This document shows, in pieces, positions 42,549 through 50,583 of a stretch of DNA of 50,583 nt. Location of the stretch: the NCBI GenBank assembly GCA_015068705.1, contig SVJZ01000002.1, forward strand, positions 1-50,583, given 5' to 3'. The notes beneath the pieces were generated by a model that made no database searches, was not told the DNA's origin, and saw nothing but the letters and a program-made list of their open reading frames with translations. The position numbers and the translations under genes were made by a program. The first letter of the stretch is position 1. Every line of letters begins with the position of its first letter. This stretch comes from Oscillospiraceae bacterium. GTDB taxonomy: Bacteria; Bacillota; Clostridia; UMGS1810.

Positions 42549-44286
42549 TTGACCCACCTGCCTTTCTGATTGCGCCGGGCTTGCACACACGGGTGCAAAG
42601 CTCACAACCGTCGCACAACGACTGGTCGATGTGCATTTTACCGTCTTTATATACAATTGCGGGGCAACCCAGCTTCATGCACATTTTACAGGTCACACAC
42701 TTTTGCGGATCAATTTCGCAAGGTGCACCATAGTTTACATTTTTGAGCAATGCGCACGGACGCTGTGCAATAATCAGGGAAGGCTCACCCGATGCGGTTT
42801 CCTCTTTCACCACACGTTCAAATTCTGCCAGGTCAAACGGGTCGGCAACCACCACACGCTTAATTCCCACTGCGTGCGCCAGATCAATCAGATTAACAGA
42901 AGAGGTGGGCTCGTTTTTGATGGTGTAGCCGGTGGTGGGATTTTGCTGATGTCCGGTCATGCCGGTGATGGAGTTGTCCAACACGATAACGGTGGATGCC
43001 CCCTGGTTATAAACCACATCAATCAATCCGGTAATACCCGAATGGATAAAGGTGGAATCACCCAATACCGCAACTGCTTTTTTGGAAAATTCTTTTCCAC
43101 GTGCCTTTTCCATGCCGTGTGCCATACCGATAGAAGCACCCATGCACACACAAGCATCAATGGACGAAAGCGGTGCTGCGGCACCCAGTGTGTAGCAACC
43201 GATATCACCGCACACGGTAAGTCCCAGCTTGTGCAATACATAGAATGTACCACGATGGGGACAACCCGGGCACATAACCGGAGGACGGTTGGGAACGGGC
43301 TCATCTGCTACATTTGCGGCAGGGATTTCCTCACCCAGTACCGCTTTGCGAATGAGTGCAGGTGTGTACTCGCCCAGCAAGGTAAACACCTCTTTGCCGA
43401 TCACATCAATTCCTGCTGCACGGCAAAATTCCTCAATAAACGGGTCAAGTTCCTCCACCACATACAGTTTCTCCACCTTGGAGGCAAATTCACGAATGAG
43501 ATCGGCATTGATGGGATGCACCATGCCAAGCTTTAATACACTTGCCTCGGGCAGTGCTTCTTTGACATACTGATAGGTGATACCTGCGGCAATTACACCG
43601 ATTTTGGTATCGTTTATCTCCATACGGTTCAAATCGCTTTCGCCGGCAAAGGTTGCCAAATCACGCATCCGCTCTTCTACAAACACATGACGTTTGATTG
43701 CCATGGCAGGCATCATCACATATTTGGAAGGGTCTTTTTTCATTTCTTTGAGCTCATACGCCTCGCGCTCATCCAGCTCTACCAACGACTGGGAGTGTGC
43801 CACACGGGTGGTCAGACGCACCATAACCGGTGTGTCAAACCGTTCACTGATTTCATAGGCACGTTTGACATATTCTTTACATTCGCTGCTGTCGGCAGGC
43901 TCCAGCATGGGAACTTTACACGCCTTGGCATGATTGCGGCTATCCTGCTCGTTCTGCGAGCTATGCATACCCGGGTCGTCTGCCACCATCAGTACCAAGC
44001 CACCATTTACACCGGTATAGGATGCGGTGTAGAGCGGGTCTGCCGCAACATTGACACCCACATGTTTCATGGCGGTCATGCTGCGTGCTCCTGCAATGGA
44101 TGCACCAATGGCAACCTCGGTTGCCACCTTTTCATTGGACGCCCACTCGGAGTATATCTCGTCATACTTGGAAATATATTCAGTAATCTCGGTGCTGGGC
44201 GTTCCGGGATAGGAGGAAACCACCGTAACCCCTGCCTCATATGCACCACGGGCAACTGCCTCATTGCCCAGCATTAATTTTTTCAT
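42541..44286 (-). CDS. iorA: Indolepyruvate:ferredoxin oxidoreductase alpha subunit
   Basis: IorA oxidatively decarboxylates aryl-pyruvates (indolepyruvate, phenylpyruvate) to aryl-acetyl-CoA with ferredoxin reduction. The 581-residue protein has the pyrimidine domain (SYPGTPSTEITEYI), the ThDP domain (PGCPHRGTFYVLHKLG, GDIGCYTLG, VLGDSTFIHSGITGL, VLDNSITGMTGHQ) and two C-terminal Cys-x2-Cys-x2-Cys-x3/4-Cys ferredoxin motifs (CVTCKMCMKLGC, CDGCELCTRVC). Typical length. Confidence 0.96.
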   Translation of the reverse strand: MKKLMLGNEAVARGAYEAGVTVVSSYPGTPSTEITEYISKYDEIYSEWASNEKVATEVAIGASIAGARSMTAMKHVGVNVAADPLYTASYTGVNGGLVLMVADDPGMHSSQNEQDSRNHAKACKVPMLEPADSSECKEYVKRAYEISERFDTPVMVRLTTRVAHSQSLVELDEREAYELKEMKKDPSKYVMMPAMAIKRHVFVEERMRDLATFAGESDLNRMEINDTKIGVIAAGITYQYVKEALPEASVLKLGMVHPINADLIREFASKVEKLYVVEELDPFIEEFCRAAGIDVIGKEVFTLLGEYTPALIRKAVLGEEIPAANVADEPVPNRPPVMCPGCPHRGTFYVLHKLGLTVCGDIGCYTLGAAAPLSSIDACVCMGASIGMAHGMEKARGKEFSKKAVAVLGDSTFIHSGITGLIDVVYNQGASTVIVLDNSITGMTGHQQNPTTGYTIKNEPTSSVNLIDLAHAVGIKRVVVADPFDLAEFERVVKEETASGEPSLIIAQRPCALLKNVNYGAPCEIDPQKCVTCKMCMKLGCPAIVYKDGKMHIDQSLCDGCELCTRVCKPGAIRKAGGSNE

Positions 44287-44304
44287 ATCTTTTCCCCTCC
44301 TGCC

Positions 44305-45606
44305 TTATGCATTACGCAGATCAAGCACCTTTTTCGCCTTGCCTGCCGTGCGCTCAATGGATTTGGGTTCTACCAGACGCACCTTGGTTTCAATACCCAA
44401 CACCGTTTTCAGGTTGTGTTTTACATCCCGTTCCAACTGCTCCAACGCGCTGAAATCCTCCAACAGACTATTGTCTGCCAGTTCCACCAAAACCTCCATA
44501 TCGTCGGTGAACCCTTTTTTGCGTACCACCAACTGGAAGAAGGGTGCAATTCCCTGCATGCCCACCAGTACGCTTTCCACCTGAGAGGGGAACACATTAA
44601 CACCCTTGATGATGAGCATATCGTCGCTTCTACCCTGAATACGCTCGATACGGGGGGTGGTTCTGCCACACTTACACGGCTCGTAAATGATACGGGTAAG
44701 GTCCTTGGTACGATAACGCAGTACCGGCATACCCTCTTTGGTGATGGTGGTAATCACCATCTCACCAAACGAACCCTCGGGCAACACTTCACCCGTTTCG
44801 GGATTGATGGTTTCAACAATGAAATGGTCATCCGAAATATGCATACCGCATTTGTGTTCACATTCACCTGCAACACCCGGACCCATTACCTCGGTCAAAC
44901 CATAGTTTTCGGTGCAAAGAATGCCCCAACGATTTTCCAGCTCTTTTGCCATTTCTTCGCTGGTACCCTCACCGCCAAACATACCGATTTTTACCTTCAG
45001 ATCCTTCTTGATGTCAATGCCCATCTCTTCTGCAACCTCGGATATGTACAGTGCATAAGACGGTGTGGAAACCAAAATGGTGGTGCCGAAATCCTTCATG
45101 AGCATGAGTTGTTTTTCGGTGTTGCCGCTGGACGAGGGAACAACCGTTGCCCCAACCTTTTCCAAACCGTAATGCAACCCAAATCCACCCGTAAACAACC
45201 CATATCCGAAGCACACCTGTGCAATGTCCTCATCGCAACCGCCTGCCTGCATCACAATACGGGCAATCAGTTCGGACCAGGTGTCCAAATCCTTTTTGGT
45301 ATAGCCTGCCACAATGGGTTTTCCGGTGGTGCCGCTGGATGCATGAAGCCGCACCATATCTTTGAGCGGCGATGCAAACAAACCATAGGGGTAATTATCG
45401 CGCAGGTCATTTTTTACAGTAAACGGGATACGTTTTAAATCCTCCAGGCTTTTGATGCTATCGGGAGTCACGCCCGCCTCATCCAGTTTTTTGCGGTAAA
45501 ACGGCACATTTTCATACACCCGTTTCACCGTTTCCTGCAATCGCTCCAATTGCAGTTGTTTGATTGTGCCCCGACTATTGCACTCCATTTCGGGATTCCA
45601 AATCAT
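44305..45606 (-). CDS. paaK: Phenylacetate-CoA ligase family protein
   Basis: PaaK activates aryl-acetates to CoA thioesters. The 433-residue protein has the AMP-binding P-loop RLHASSGTTGKPIVAGYT, FGGEGTSEEMAKE, ENYGLTEVMGPGVAGEC, the Asp/Arg hinge IQGRSDDMLIIKGVNVFPSQ and a C-terminal domain. It starts at 45606 because GGAGGAAG lies directly upstream and inside the longer frame. Beside iorAB it may run in reverse to yield ATP from aryl-acyl-CoA. Confidence 0.93.
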   Translation of the reverse strand: MIWNPEMECNSRGTIKQLQLERLQETVKRVYENVPFYRKKLDEAGVTPDSIKSLEDLKRIPFTVKNDLRDNYPYGLFASPLKDMVRLHASSGTTGKPIVAGYTKKDLDTWSELIARIVMQAGGCDEDIAQVCFGYGLFTGGFGLHYGLEKVGATVVPSSSGNTEKQLMLMKDFGTTILVSTPSYALYISEVAEEMGIDIKKDLKVKIGMFGGEGTSEEMAKELENRWGILCTENYGLTEVMGPGVAGECEHKCGMHISDDHFIVETINPETGEVLPEGSFGEMVITTITKEGMPVLRYRTKDLTRIIYEPCKCGRTTPRIERIQGRSDDMLIIKGVNVFPSQVESVLVGMQGIAPFFQLVVRKKGFTDDMEVLVELADNSLLEDFSALEQLERDVKHNLKTVLGIETKVRLVEPKSIERTAGKAKKVLDLRNA

Positions 45607-45670
45607 ATTACTTCCTCCACTCATATCATAGATTACTTTTGTTTATTGCCAATCTCGACATAATATATCT

Positions 45671-45699
45671 ATTATATCACAATAAATGTTGTTTGTCAA
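45671..45699 (-). promoter_or_regulatory. Consensus promoter of the paaK-ior operon
   Basis: On the minus strand -35 TTGACA (45699-45694), a 17-bp spacer and -10 TATAAT (45676-45671) are perfect. The -35 box overlaps the stop codon of the upstream DUF1294 gene. Confidence 0.88.
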
Positions 45700-45986
45700 A
45701 AAATATTGTATATTTCCGGCAAGGTTCCACCGTTTATCGCGGCTATCATCACCACATTCAATACCACCGCCAACGGCACAAGAATGCGAAACTTCATTTT
45801 GGATGTTTTATGGTGAAACATCACCATTCCTGCCATGGCACCAAACCCACCAAACAAGAATGCGCCTGTGAGCAATGCAGTTTCCCGTATACGCCATCCG
45901 CCCTGCTTTGCAGCGAGCTTATCCAATCCGTATACCAGTGCCACCAATATATTCCATCCAATCAATATCGTTTCAAATGATTCCAT
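45696..45986 (-). CDS. DUF1294-family small membrane protein
   Basis: This 96-residue protein has hydrophobic helices and the family block GLDKLAAKQGGWRIRETALL with FGAMAGMVMFHHKTSKMKF. Function is unknown. The start at 45986 (MESFETILIG) has AAGGG upstream; a longer frame runs into the preceding terminator. Confidence 0.85.
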   Translation of the reverse strand: MESFETILIGWNILVALVYGLDKLAAKQGGWRIRETALLTGAFLFGGFGAMAGMVMFHHKTSKMKFRILVPLAVVLNVVMIAAINGGTLPEIYNIF

Positions 45987-46076
45987 ACATACCCTTCTTT
46001 CCTGATAGATTGCAGTTTCTCTGTACCCAATTCTACCCCTAACCCCTCTGTTTGTCAATATATTTGCACAAAACGC

Positions 46077-46118
46077 AAAAGCCCCGAAGTTGTCCATACG
46101 GATAACTTCAGGGCTTTT
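46077..46118 (-). terminator. Terminator after the Asn-rich gene
   Basis: A long imperfect stem (AAAAGCCC and AAGTT on one side, AACTT and GGGCTTTT on the other) spans 46077-46118, with its own A/T ends. It separates the Asn-rich gene from the DUF1294 gene. Confidence 0.8.
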
Positions 46119-46135
46119 ATGCACATTTTTACCAA

Positions 46136-46252
46136 TTAGTCATTGTTACGCTGATTGTTATTTTTCTGCTCGTTGTTTTTCTGATTGTTGTTTTTGTTAT
46201 TGTTGTTGTTCTGATTGTTCTGGTTGTTTTTGTTGTTATTGTTCATATCCAT
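46136..46252 (-). CDS. Asn-rich 38-residue peptide
   Basis: The peptide consists almost only of Asn, with Lys, Gln and a few acidic residues (MDMNNNNKNNQNNQNN at the start; NNNQRNND at the end). GGGGGTG lies seven bases before the ATG at 46252, and a terminator follows 18 bp after the stop, so it looks like a real gene. Such low-complexity peptides occur in Clostridia; a spore or surface role is a guess. Confidence 0.65.
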   Translation of the reverse strand: MDMNNNNKNNQNNQNNNNNKNNNQKNNEQKNNNQRNND

Positions 46253-46389
46253 AGTCGGGCACCCCCTTTTCAATTGGATTTCGATGTTATTATGAACAAA
46301 ACGGTTGAAAAATATACAACCCAGCGCATAGAAGCGACAAAAGTACAAAAAATAACACCAACACCAATAGAAAAGAGGATTTCAAATTT

Positions 46390-47559
46390 ATGCTTCTCAT
46401 CCAAAACGGAACCATCATCACCATGGACAAGAAAAATTTTAAAAACGGGTGTGTGCTCGTTGCCGACGGAAAAATCAAGCAGGTGGCAGAGCGGATTGAC
46501 ACTGCCGGTTGCCGTGTCATTGATGCCAAGGGCGGTTGGGTGTTGCCCGGCTTGATTGAAGCGCACTGTCATATCGGCATTTCGGAAGAAAAAATGGGCA
46601 CCGAAGGCAACGATTGCAACGAAATGACCTCTCCCGTTACCCCATATCTCAAGGCGCTCGACGCAATCAATCCACTGGACGCCGCCTTTGACAATGCAGT
46701 GCGTGCCGGCATCACCTCGGTCATGGCAGGACCGGGCAGTTCCAATGTGGTGGGCGGGCAATTTGTATTTTTGAAAACCCATGGCACAGTGGTGGATGAT
46801 ATGATAGTAAAAGAGCCTGCCGCCATGAAGGTTGCCTTTGGGGAAAATCCCAAAACAAATTACGGCGGTCAAAACACCATGCCATCCACTCGTATGTCCA
46901 CCGCATCCATGCTCCGCGAGGAAATCCTTGCCGCCAAACAATACCGCACAAAAAAACAATCCGCCTTACAAAAAGACGAATTGTTTGAAATTGATTATCA
47001 AAAGGAATGCTGGCTACCGGTGCTGGAGGGGAAAATCCCACTCAAAGCACATGTGCACCGTGCCGATGACATTGCCACTGCCATCCGCATTGCCAAAGAA
47101 CATGACCTTTCCATGACTCTCGACCACTGCACCGAAGGGCATCTGATTGCAAGTCTGGTAAAAGAAAGCGGATTTCCGGCCATTGTCGGTCCGTCCATCG
47201 CCTCACGCAATAAAATCGAGGTACGGTTTATGGATTTTAAAACGGCAGGTATCCTGCACAAAGCAGGGGTAAAAGTGGCAATCACCACCGACCATCCGGT
47301 TTCCCTCATACAATATCTGCCCATCTGTGCAGGACTTGCCGCACGGGAAGGACTGGGCTGCGAAGAGGCGTTGCGCGCCATCACCATAAATGCCGCCCAA
47401 ATCTGTGGCGTGTCCGACCGTGTCGGAATGCTCAAGACCGGCATGGATGCAGATATTGCCATCTTTGACGGAAATCCCATGGAGATTTTTACCAAAACAC
47501 TCTACACCATCATTGATGGAGAGGTGGTATACCGCTTTGACGATCGTGCATCAGAGTAA
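46390..47559 (+). CDS. Metal-dependent amidohydrolase
   Basis: This 389-residue protein is of the imidazolonepropionase/related amidohydrolase type. The metal ligands are in LIEAHCHIG (His-x-His), KAHVHRADD, TLDHCTEGH and ITTDHP (Asp). N- and C-terminal beta-sandwich strands (VLVADGKIKQV; GMDADIAIFDGNP) are typical. Substrate is unknown. The gene is alone on the plus strand; its end overlaps the end of tmk by 9 bp. Confidence 0.9.
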   Translation: MLLIQNGTIITMDKKNFKNGCVLVADGKIKQVAERIDTAGCRVIDAKGGWVLPGLIEAHCHIGISEEKMGTEGNDCNEMTSPVTPYLKALDAINPLDAAFDNAVRAGITSVMAGPGSSNVVGGQFVFLKTHGTVVDDMIVKEPAAMKVAFGENPKTNYGGQNTMPSTRMSTASMLREEILAAKQYRTKKQSALQKDELFEIDYQKECWLPVLEGKIPLKAHVHRADDIATAIRIAKEHDLSMTLDHCTEGHLIASLVKESGFPAIVGPSIASRNKIEVRFMDFKTAGILHKAGVKVAITTDHPVSLIQYLPICAGLAAREGLGCEEALRAITINAAQICGVSDRVGMLKTGMDADIAIFDGNPMEIFTKTLYTIIDGEVVYRFDDRASE

Positions 47560-48225
47560 TGCCGAAACGCTTGCGTATACTTCATCTGCAATTTCTTCCA
47601 CCGTGCGGATTTTTCCGTCCTTTACACAGTGCACCGTCTTCCACCCGGACCGTTTTGCAACATACACTGCACTGTCGTATGCCGATTGCAGATGAGATGC
47701 ATCACGTTCGTGGATATCCTTGCTCTGCGAATGGTCGATTTTATTTTCCCGCCCTGCCATGAGCTGCCGTGCATACTCGGGCGGCATATCCAGAAAAATA
47801 ACCAGGTCGGGTTTGGGGAGTCCCATTTTCTCATATTCCAACTCGCAGGACCAATCCAAAAACGCGTCCCGCTCGTTTTGGCCTTTAATCTTGGATGCCT
47901 GATGGATAAGATTGGAGGGAGTGTAGCGGTCGGCGATTACCACACCGCCACCGAAAAATTCCTTTCTCCATTGACCCAGCACCGATGCAGCGCGGTCCGC
48001 CGCAAAAAATACCGAGGCAGTATAGGCATTGACATCCTCTGCCCGTTCACCAAAATCACCGCGCAGATACATCTTTACAAGAGCACTCGACTCGCTCTCA
48101 TAATTGGGAAACCGTACCGAAAATACATCCTCCCGTTGGGCGCGCAGTCGTTCATACAGACATCTTGCCTGGGTTTCCTTGCCGCTTGCATCCACGCCTT
48201 CTATCACAATTAATCTTGATTGCAT
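47551..48225 (-). CDS. tmk: Thymidylate kinase
   Basis: Tmk phosphorylates dTMP to dTDP. The 224-residue protein has the P-loop [14 protein letters not shown], the DRY motif region [14 protein letters not shown] and FLDMPPEYA. The start at 48225 ([10 protein letters not shown]) is inside the end of thyX, so the genes are coupled. P-loop has Glu where most have Ser or Gly after GK. Confidence 0.9.
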   Translation of the reverse strand: MQSRLIVIEGVDASGKETQARCLYERLRAQREDVFSVRFPNYESESSALVKMYLRGDFGERAEDVNAYTASVFFAADRAASVLGQWRKEFFGGGVVIADRYTPSNLIHQASKIKGQNERDAFLDWSCELEYEKMGLPKPDLVIFLDMPPEYARQLMAGRENKIDHSQSKDIHERDASHLQSAYDSAVYVAKRSGWKTVHCVKDGKIRTVEEIADEVYASVSALL

Positions 48226-48992
48226 GATCCACCTGCCATATTCCGGAAATATGCTCTCTTTTCTGCCGCCTTGCCACAACTCATCGCACCCTCGGGGCAG
48301 GGTCCTGCCGCACAACTTGGACCGGCAGTTGCAAATAGCGTAGGAGCAACCCCCTTGACCAGTGCAAGCATCCGGGTTGCCATATCACGGATTTCCCACT
48401 GTGCTCGCTCGCAGCACCGGTGATGGAAAAAGTTCATGAGCGACCGTGCATTCATGGTAAGAATCAGCTTGGTCTCGCACGCATTGGGCAACACATATCT
48501 TGCATCCTCAATCGCCTTTTTCTCGGCGGCATTTTTTGCCTTTTTCTCCTCCATGCCGTCTGCAATCATATCTGCTACATGCTTTTCATACAGCATATCT
48601 GCCAATCGGTTATAGGAGGCAACATCCTCTGCCATTGCCCGTTCAAATTCCGCCTTTGCCTCGGGCAGTGCCGCAATTTCGGGCGGGGTGATAAATTCAA
48701 ACTGCCCTTCCTTTACATAGCGTTGGCTTTTAACACTATAACTTGCAATGCGGTGACGGGTCAGTTGTGCCAGCAAACTGCGGCTTACCCCCTCCACGCC
48801 GAAGGTGAAACTGATATGCTCAATGGGACTTTCGTGCCCCATGCTCATCAACCGGTTTAAAAAGTTGGTTGTTTTTTCCTCGTCCAACCCCTGCAAAATA
48901 CCGTCAATTCCCGAAGAGGAATAGCAAAGCTTTGCCGCCGCCGCAATGATTTTCTCCGGGTCTGGCGTATGGGAGAGCAATTCTACATTCAT
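48210..48992 (-). CDS. thyX: Flavin-dependent thymidylate synthase
   Basis: ThyX makes dTMP from dUMP with FAD, NAD(P)H and methylene-tetrahydrofolate. The 260-residue protein has the signature region [17 protein letters not shown], in which the usual Asn of RHRxxSxNxxSxR is Ser, and [15 protein letters not shown]. It ends in a Cys-containing tail ([18 protein letters not shown]). It overlaps tmk by 16 bp. No ThyA is in the window. Confidence 0.94.
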   Translation of the reverse strand: MNVELLSHTPDPEKIIAAAAKLCYSSSGIDGILQGLDEEKTTNFLNRLMSMGHESPIEHISFTFGVEGVSRSLLAQLTRHRIASYSVKSQRYVKEGQFEFITPPEIAALPEAKAEFERAMAEDVASYNRLADMLYEKHVADMIADGMEEKKAKNAAEKKAIEDARYVLPNACETKLILTMNARSLMNFFHHRCCERAQWEIRDMATRMLALVKGVAPTLFATAGPSCAAGPCPEGAMSCGKAAEKRAYFRNMAGGSCNQD

Positions 48993-49041
48993 CGCATTTC
49001 ATACCTTTCCGTAAAGTTTCCTTGGATTTTTGCCGCAATGG

Positions 49042-49782
49042 TTATCCCTGCGGATATTGTTTGCCTTTGCGCAATACCGTCCAGGCAAAGCGCGGCAAAT
49101 CCATCATTCTGCCGATGCGTTTTGGTTCTTTGCACAACCGGTAAAACCATTCCAATCCGGTTTTCTGGAAGAAAAGCGGCGCACGTTTCACATTACCTGC
49201 CAGCACATCCAGACTGCCGCCAAGCCCCATGCACACATGGGTATTGAGCATTTCTCTGTGGGCATCAATCCACTTTTCCTGCTTGGGCGCACCCAGGCAA
49301 ACCAAAAGCACATCAGGTCGTTTTTCATTGATATCGGCAATGATTGCCGCCTCTTTTTCTGCATCAAAATATCCGTCTGCGCATCCTGCTACGGTTACAC
49401 CCCAACGGCGATTGATTTCCTCGCCGGCACGCTCGGCAATACCGGGTTTGGAGCCAAACAGATATACCGTTTTGCCTTTCTTTCCCATCTTTTCAAACAG
49501 TGTGCAGGCAATATCAAACCCCGCGGCGCGTGCGCGTAGCGGTTTTTTTAAGATGCGTGATGCATACACCACACCAATTCCATCCGCCGTGCGCAAATCT
49601 GCACGGTTTAAAATCTTTCGCAGTTCCTCATCGCGATAGCCCATCATGATGATTTCGGAATTGGGCGTATAAACCGCCCGTGCGGTGCCATTTTCCTCCA
49701 AATATCCCATGATGCAATCTACCGCCTCGGGAATGGTAACATGGTGAATGGTCACACCCAAAATATTCACATTATCCATCAA
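49042..49782 (-). CDS. WecG/TagA/CpsF family glycosyltransferase
   Basis: This 246-residue enzyme probably adds N-acetylmannosamine to undecaprenyl-PP-GlcNAc in wall-polymer synthesis. It shows the family's YTPNSEIIMMGYRD, TADGIGVVYASRIL, FLFGSKPGIAERA-like (YLFGSKPGIAERAGEEINRR), and VCLGAPKQEKWIDAHR with GLGGSLDVLAGNVKRAP. It lies between dCMP deaminase and thyX without a functional link to them. Confidence 0.92.
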   Translation of the reverse strand: MMDNVNILGVTIHHVTIPEAVDCIMGYLEENGTARAVYTPNSEIIMMGYRDEELRKILNRADLRTADGIGVVYASRILKKPLRARAAGFDIACTLFEKMGKKGKTVYLFGSKPGIAERAGEEINRRWGVTVAGCADGYFDAEKEAAIIADINEKRPDVLLVCLGAPKQEKWIDAHREMLNTHVCMGLGGSLDVLAGNVKRAPLFFQKTGLEWFYRLCKEPKRIGRMMDLPRFAWTVLRKGKQYPQG

Positions 49783-49798
49783 AAGCCTCCCGTTTGAA

Positions 49799-50290
49799 TC
49801 AATAACCCAGTTGATCGGTCAGAGAATCGTCATGATCCACCCACTGTTCGGTCACATTGATGATTTTAAACTCGGTTTTGGTCATGCGTACAATCACCCG
49901 TTCAATGCCAGCATTAATGATGAGACGTTTGCACATGGAGCAGGAAGACGCATCGGGTACCAATGCACCTGTTTCCGCATCCTTGCCCACCAGATACAGG
50001 GTTGCGCCCATCATCTCCTTACGGGATGCACTGATGATTGCGTTTGCCTCCGAGTGCACACTGCGACACAGCTCATACCGTTCCCCACGGGGAATGTTAA
50101 GCTTTTGCCGCTGGCAATAACCCAAGTCGATGCAGTTTTTTCGCGCACGGGGCGCACCGGTATAGCCGGTTGATACAATCTCGTCGTTGTTTACAATGAT
50201 GCTGCCGTAATTGCGGCGCAGGCATGTTCCTCTCTCTGCCACCGTTTCGGCAATGTCCAAGTAGTAGTTATGTTTGTCGGTTCTGTTCAT
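49799..50290 (-). CDS. dCMP deaminase
   Basis: This 163-residue zinc enzyme of the ComEB type turns dCMP into dUMP, the substrate of ThyX. The zinc site reads CRSVHSEANAI (His-x-Glu) and SSCSMCKRLI (Cys-x2-Cys). Its ATG shares one base with the recN stop (TAATG). Confidence 0.92.
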   Translation of the reverse strand: MNRTDKHNYYLDIAETVAERGTCLRRNYGSIIVNNDEIVSTGYTGAPRARKNCIDLGYCQRQKLNIPRGERYELCRSVHSEANAIISASRKEMMGATLYLVGKDAETGALVPDASSCSMCKRLIINAGIERVIVRMTKTEFKIINVTEQWVDHDDSLTDQLGY

Positions 50291-50583
50291 TACACAAGAC
50301 CTCCTTTTATCTCCTCCGCCTGCGTAAGCAGTTCTTCTGCGTTGCGGCGGGTGATATCGGTAATCACTGCTCCGCCCAGCATTCGCGCAATTTCTTCCAC
50401 ACGCTCCTGTCTGGAAAGCGGATATACCCGGGTATGGGTTCTGTCACCATCCACCTGTTTTTCTATCAGTACATGAGAATCTGCCAGTGCGGCAATCTGC
50501 GGCAAATGGGTAATACACACCACCTGCGCGCCGTGCGACATGGCACACAACTTTTCACCCAACTTTTGTGCGGCTCTTCCCGA
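50290..50583 (-). CDS. recN: DNA repair protein RecN, C-terminal 97 residues
   Basis: The last 97 residues of RecN, an SMC-like ATPase for double-strand break repair, are present: SGRAAQKLGEKLCAMSHGAQ, VVCITHLPQIAALADSHVLI (H-loop region) and the C-terminus EIARMLGGAVITDITRRNAEEL. The N-terminus lies outside the window. Confidence 0.93.
   Translation of the reverse strand, partial: SGRAAQKLGEKLCAMSHGAQVVCITHLPQIAALADSHVLIEKQVDGDRTHTRVYPLSRQERVEEIARMLGGAVITDITRRNAEELLTQAEEIKGGLV

Noticed and set aside
1-50583. tRNA or rRNA genes, CRISPR arrays, insertion sequences, prophage
   Set aside because: No cloverleaf, regular spaced repeat, transposase or phage structural gene was recognised.

Overview
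The window reads as chromosomal DNA of an anaerobic, Gram-positive member of the Clostridia, probably an uncultured gut Oscillospiraceae or related lineage. The grounds are a Firmicute-order S10-spc-alpha ribosomal operon with the clostridial KOW protein between map and infA, a Zn-binding S14 and L36, spoIIM (endospore formation), an FMN riboswitch on ribU, indolepyruvate:ferredoxin oxidoreductase, ThyX instead of ThyA, and strong sigma-A promoters with 17-bp spacers. Almost everything is on the minus strand, so transcription runs from high to low coordinates.

Layout from low to high coordinates: (1) 1-2396, the first 798 residues of a secreted GLUG/InlB-repeat surface protein that runs off the edge; (2) 2.5-5.1 kb, an amino-acid ABC importer whose binding protein appears to be a natural circular permutant; (3) 5.1-8.2 kb, a TAXI-type TRAP transporter; (4) 8.4-24.3 kb, the complete S10-spc-alpha supercluster from rpsJ to rplQ (32 genes including secY, adk, map, infA, rpoA); (5) 24.4-26.9 kb, a probable proC-spoIIM-xerD-like operon; (6) 27.0-29.3 kb, gluQRS with a small helical protein, convergent with a CE15-like esterase; (7) 29.4-33.1 kb, FMN riboswitch and ribU, convergent with two flavoproteins; (8) 33.2-35.1 kb, an AT-rich secreted CHAP hydrolase with a structured leader and terminator; (9) 35.2-37.7 kb, ilvBN behind an attenuator that encodes an Ile/Val/Leu-rich leader peptide; (10) 37.7-39.05 kb, an AT-rich XRE regulator divergent from a two-gene membrane/zinc-ribbon unit with a 14-bp palindrome between; (11) a ZIP metal transporter; (12) 40.0-45.7 kb, a six-gene operon paaK-iorA-iorB-ACT-PLP enzyme-Cys-rich protein; (13) a DUF1294 protein and a 38-residue Asn-rich protein; (14) an amidohydrolase; (15) 47.5-50.6 kb, recN, dCMP deaminase, a TagA-type glycosyltransferase, thyX and tmk.

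The genes form coherent units. The ribosomal block is one long colinear set with translational overlaps. dCMP deaminase, ThyX and dTMP kinase together cover dUMP supply, methylation and phosphorylation on the way to dTTP. PaaK, IorA and IorB convert aryl-pyruvates to aryl-acyl-CoA, with an ACT-domain protein as probable sensor. Ilv expression, ribU expression and CHAP expression are each preceded by a promoter, a structured leader and an intrinsic terminator.

No tRNA, rRNA, CRISPR array, insertion sequence or prophage was recognised. The observations I rate highest are the circularly permuted binding protein, the uncharacterised CHAP leader, the ilv leader-peptide attenuator, the XRE-controlled two-gene unit and the Cys-rich 57-residue protein.
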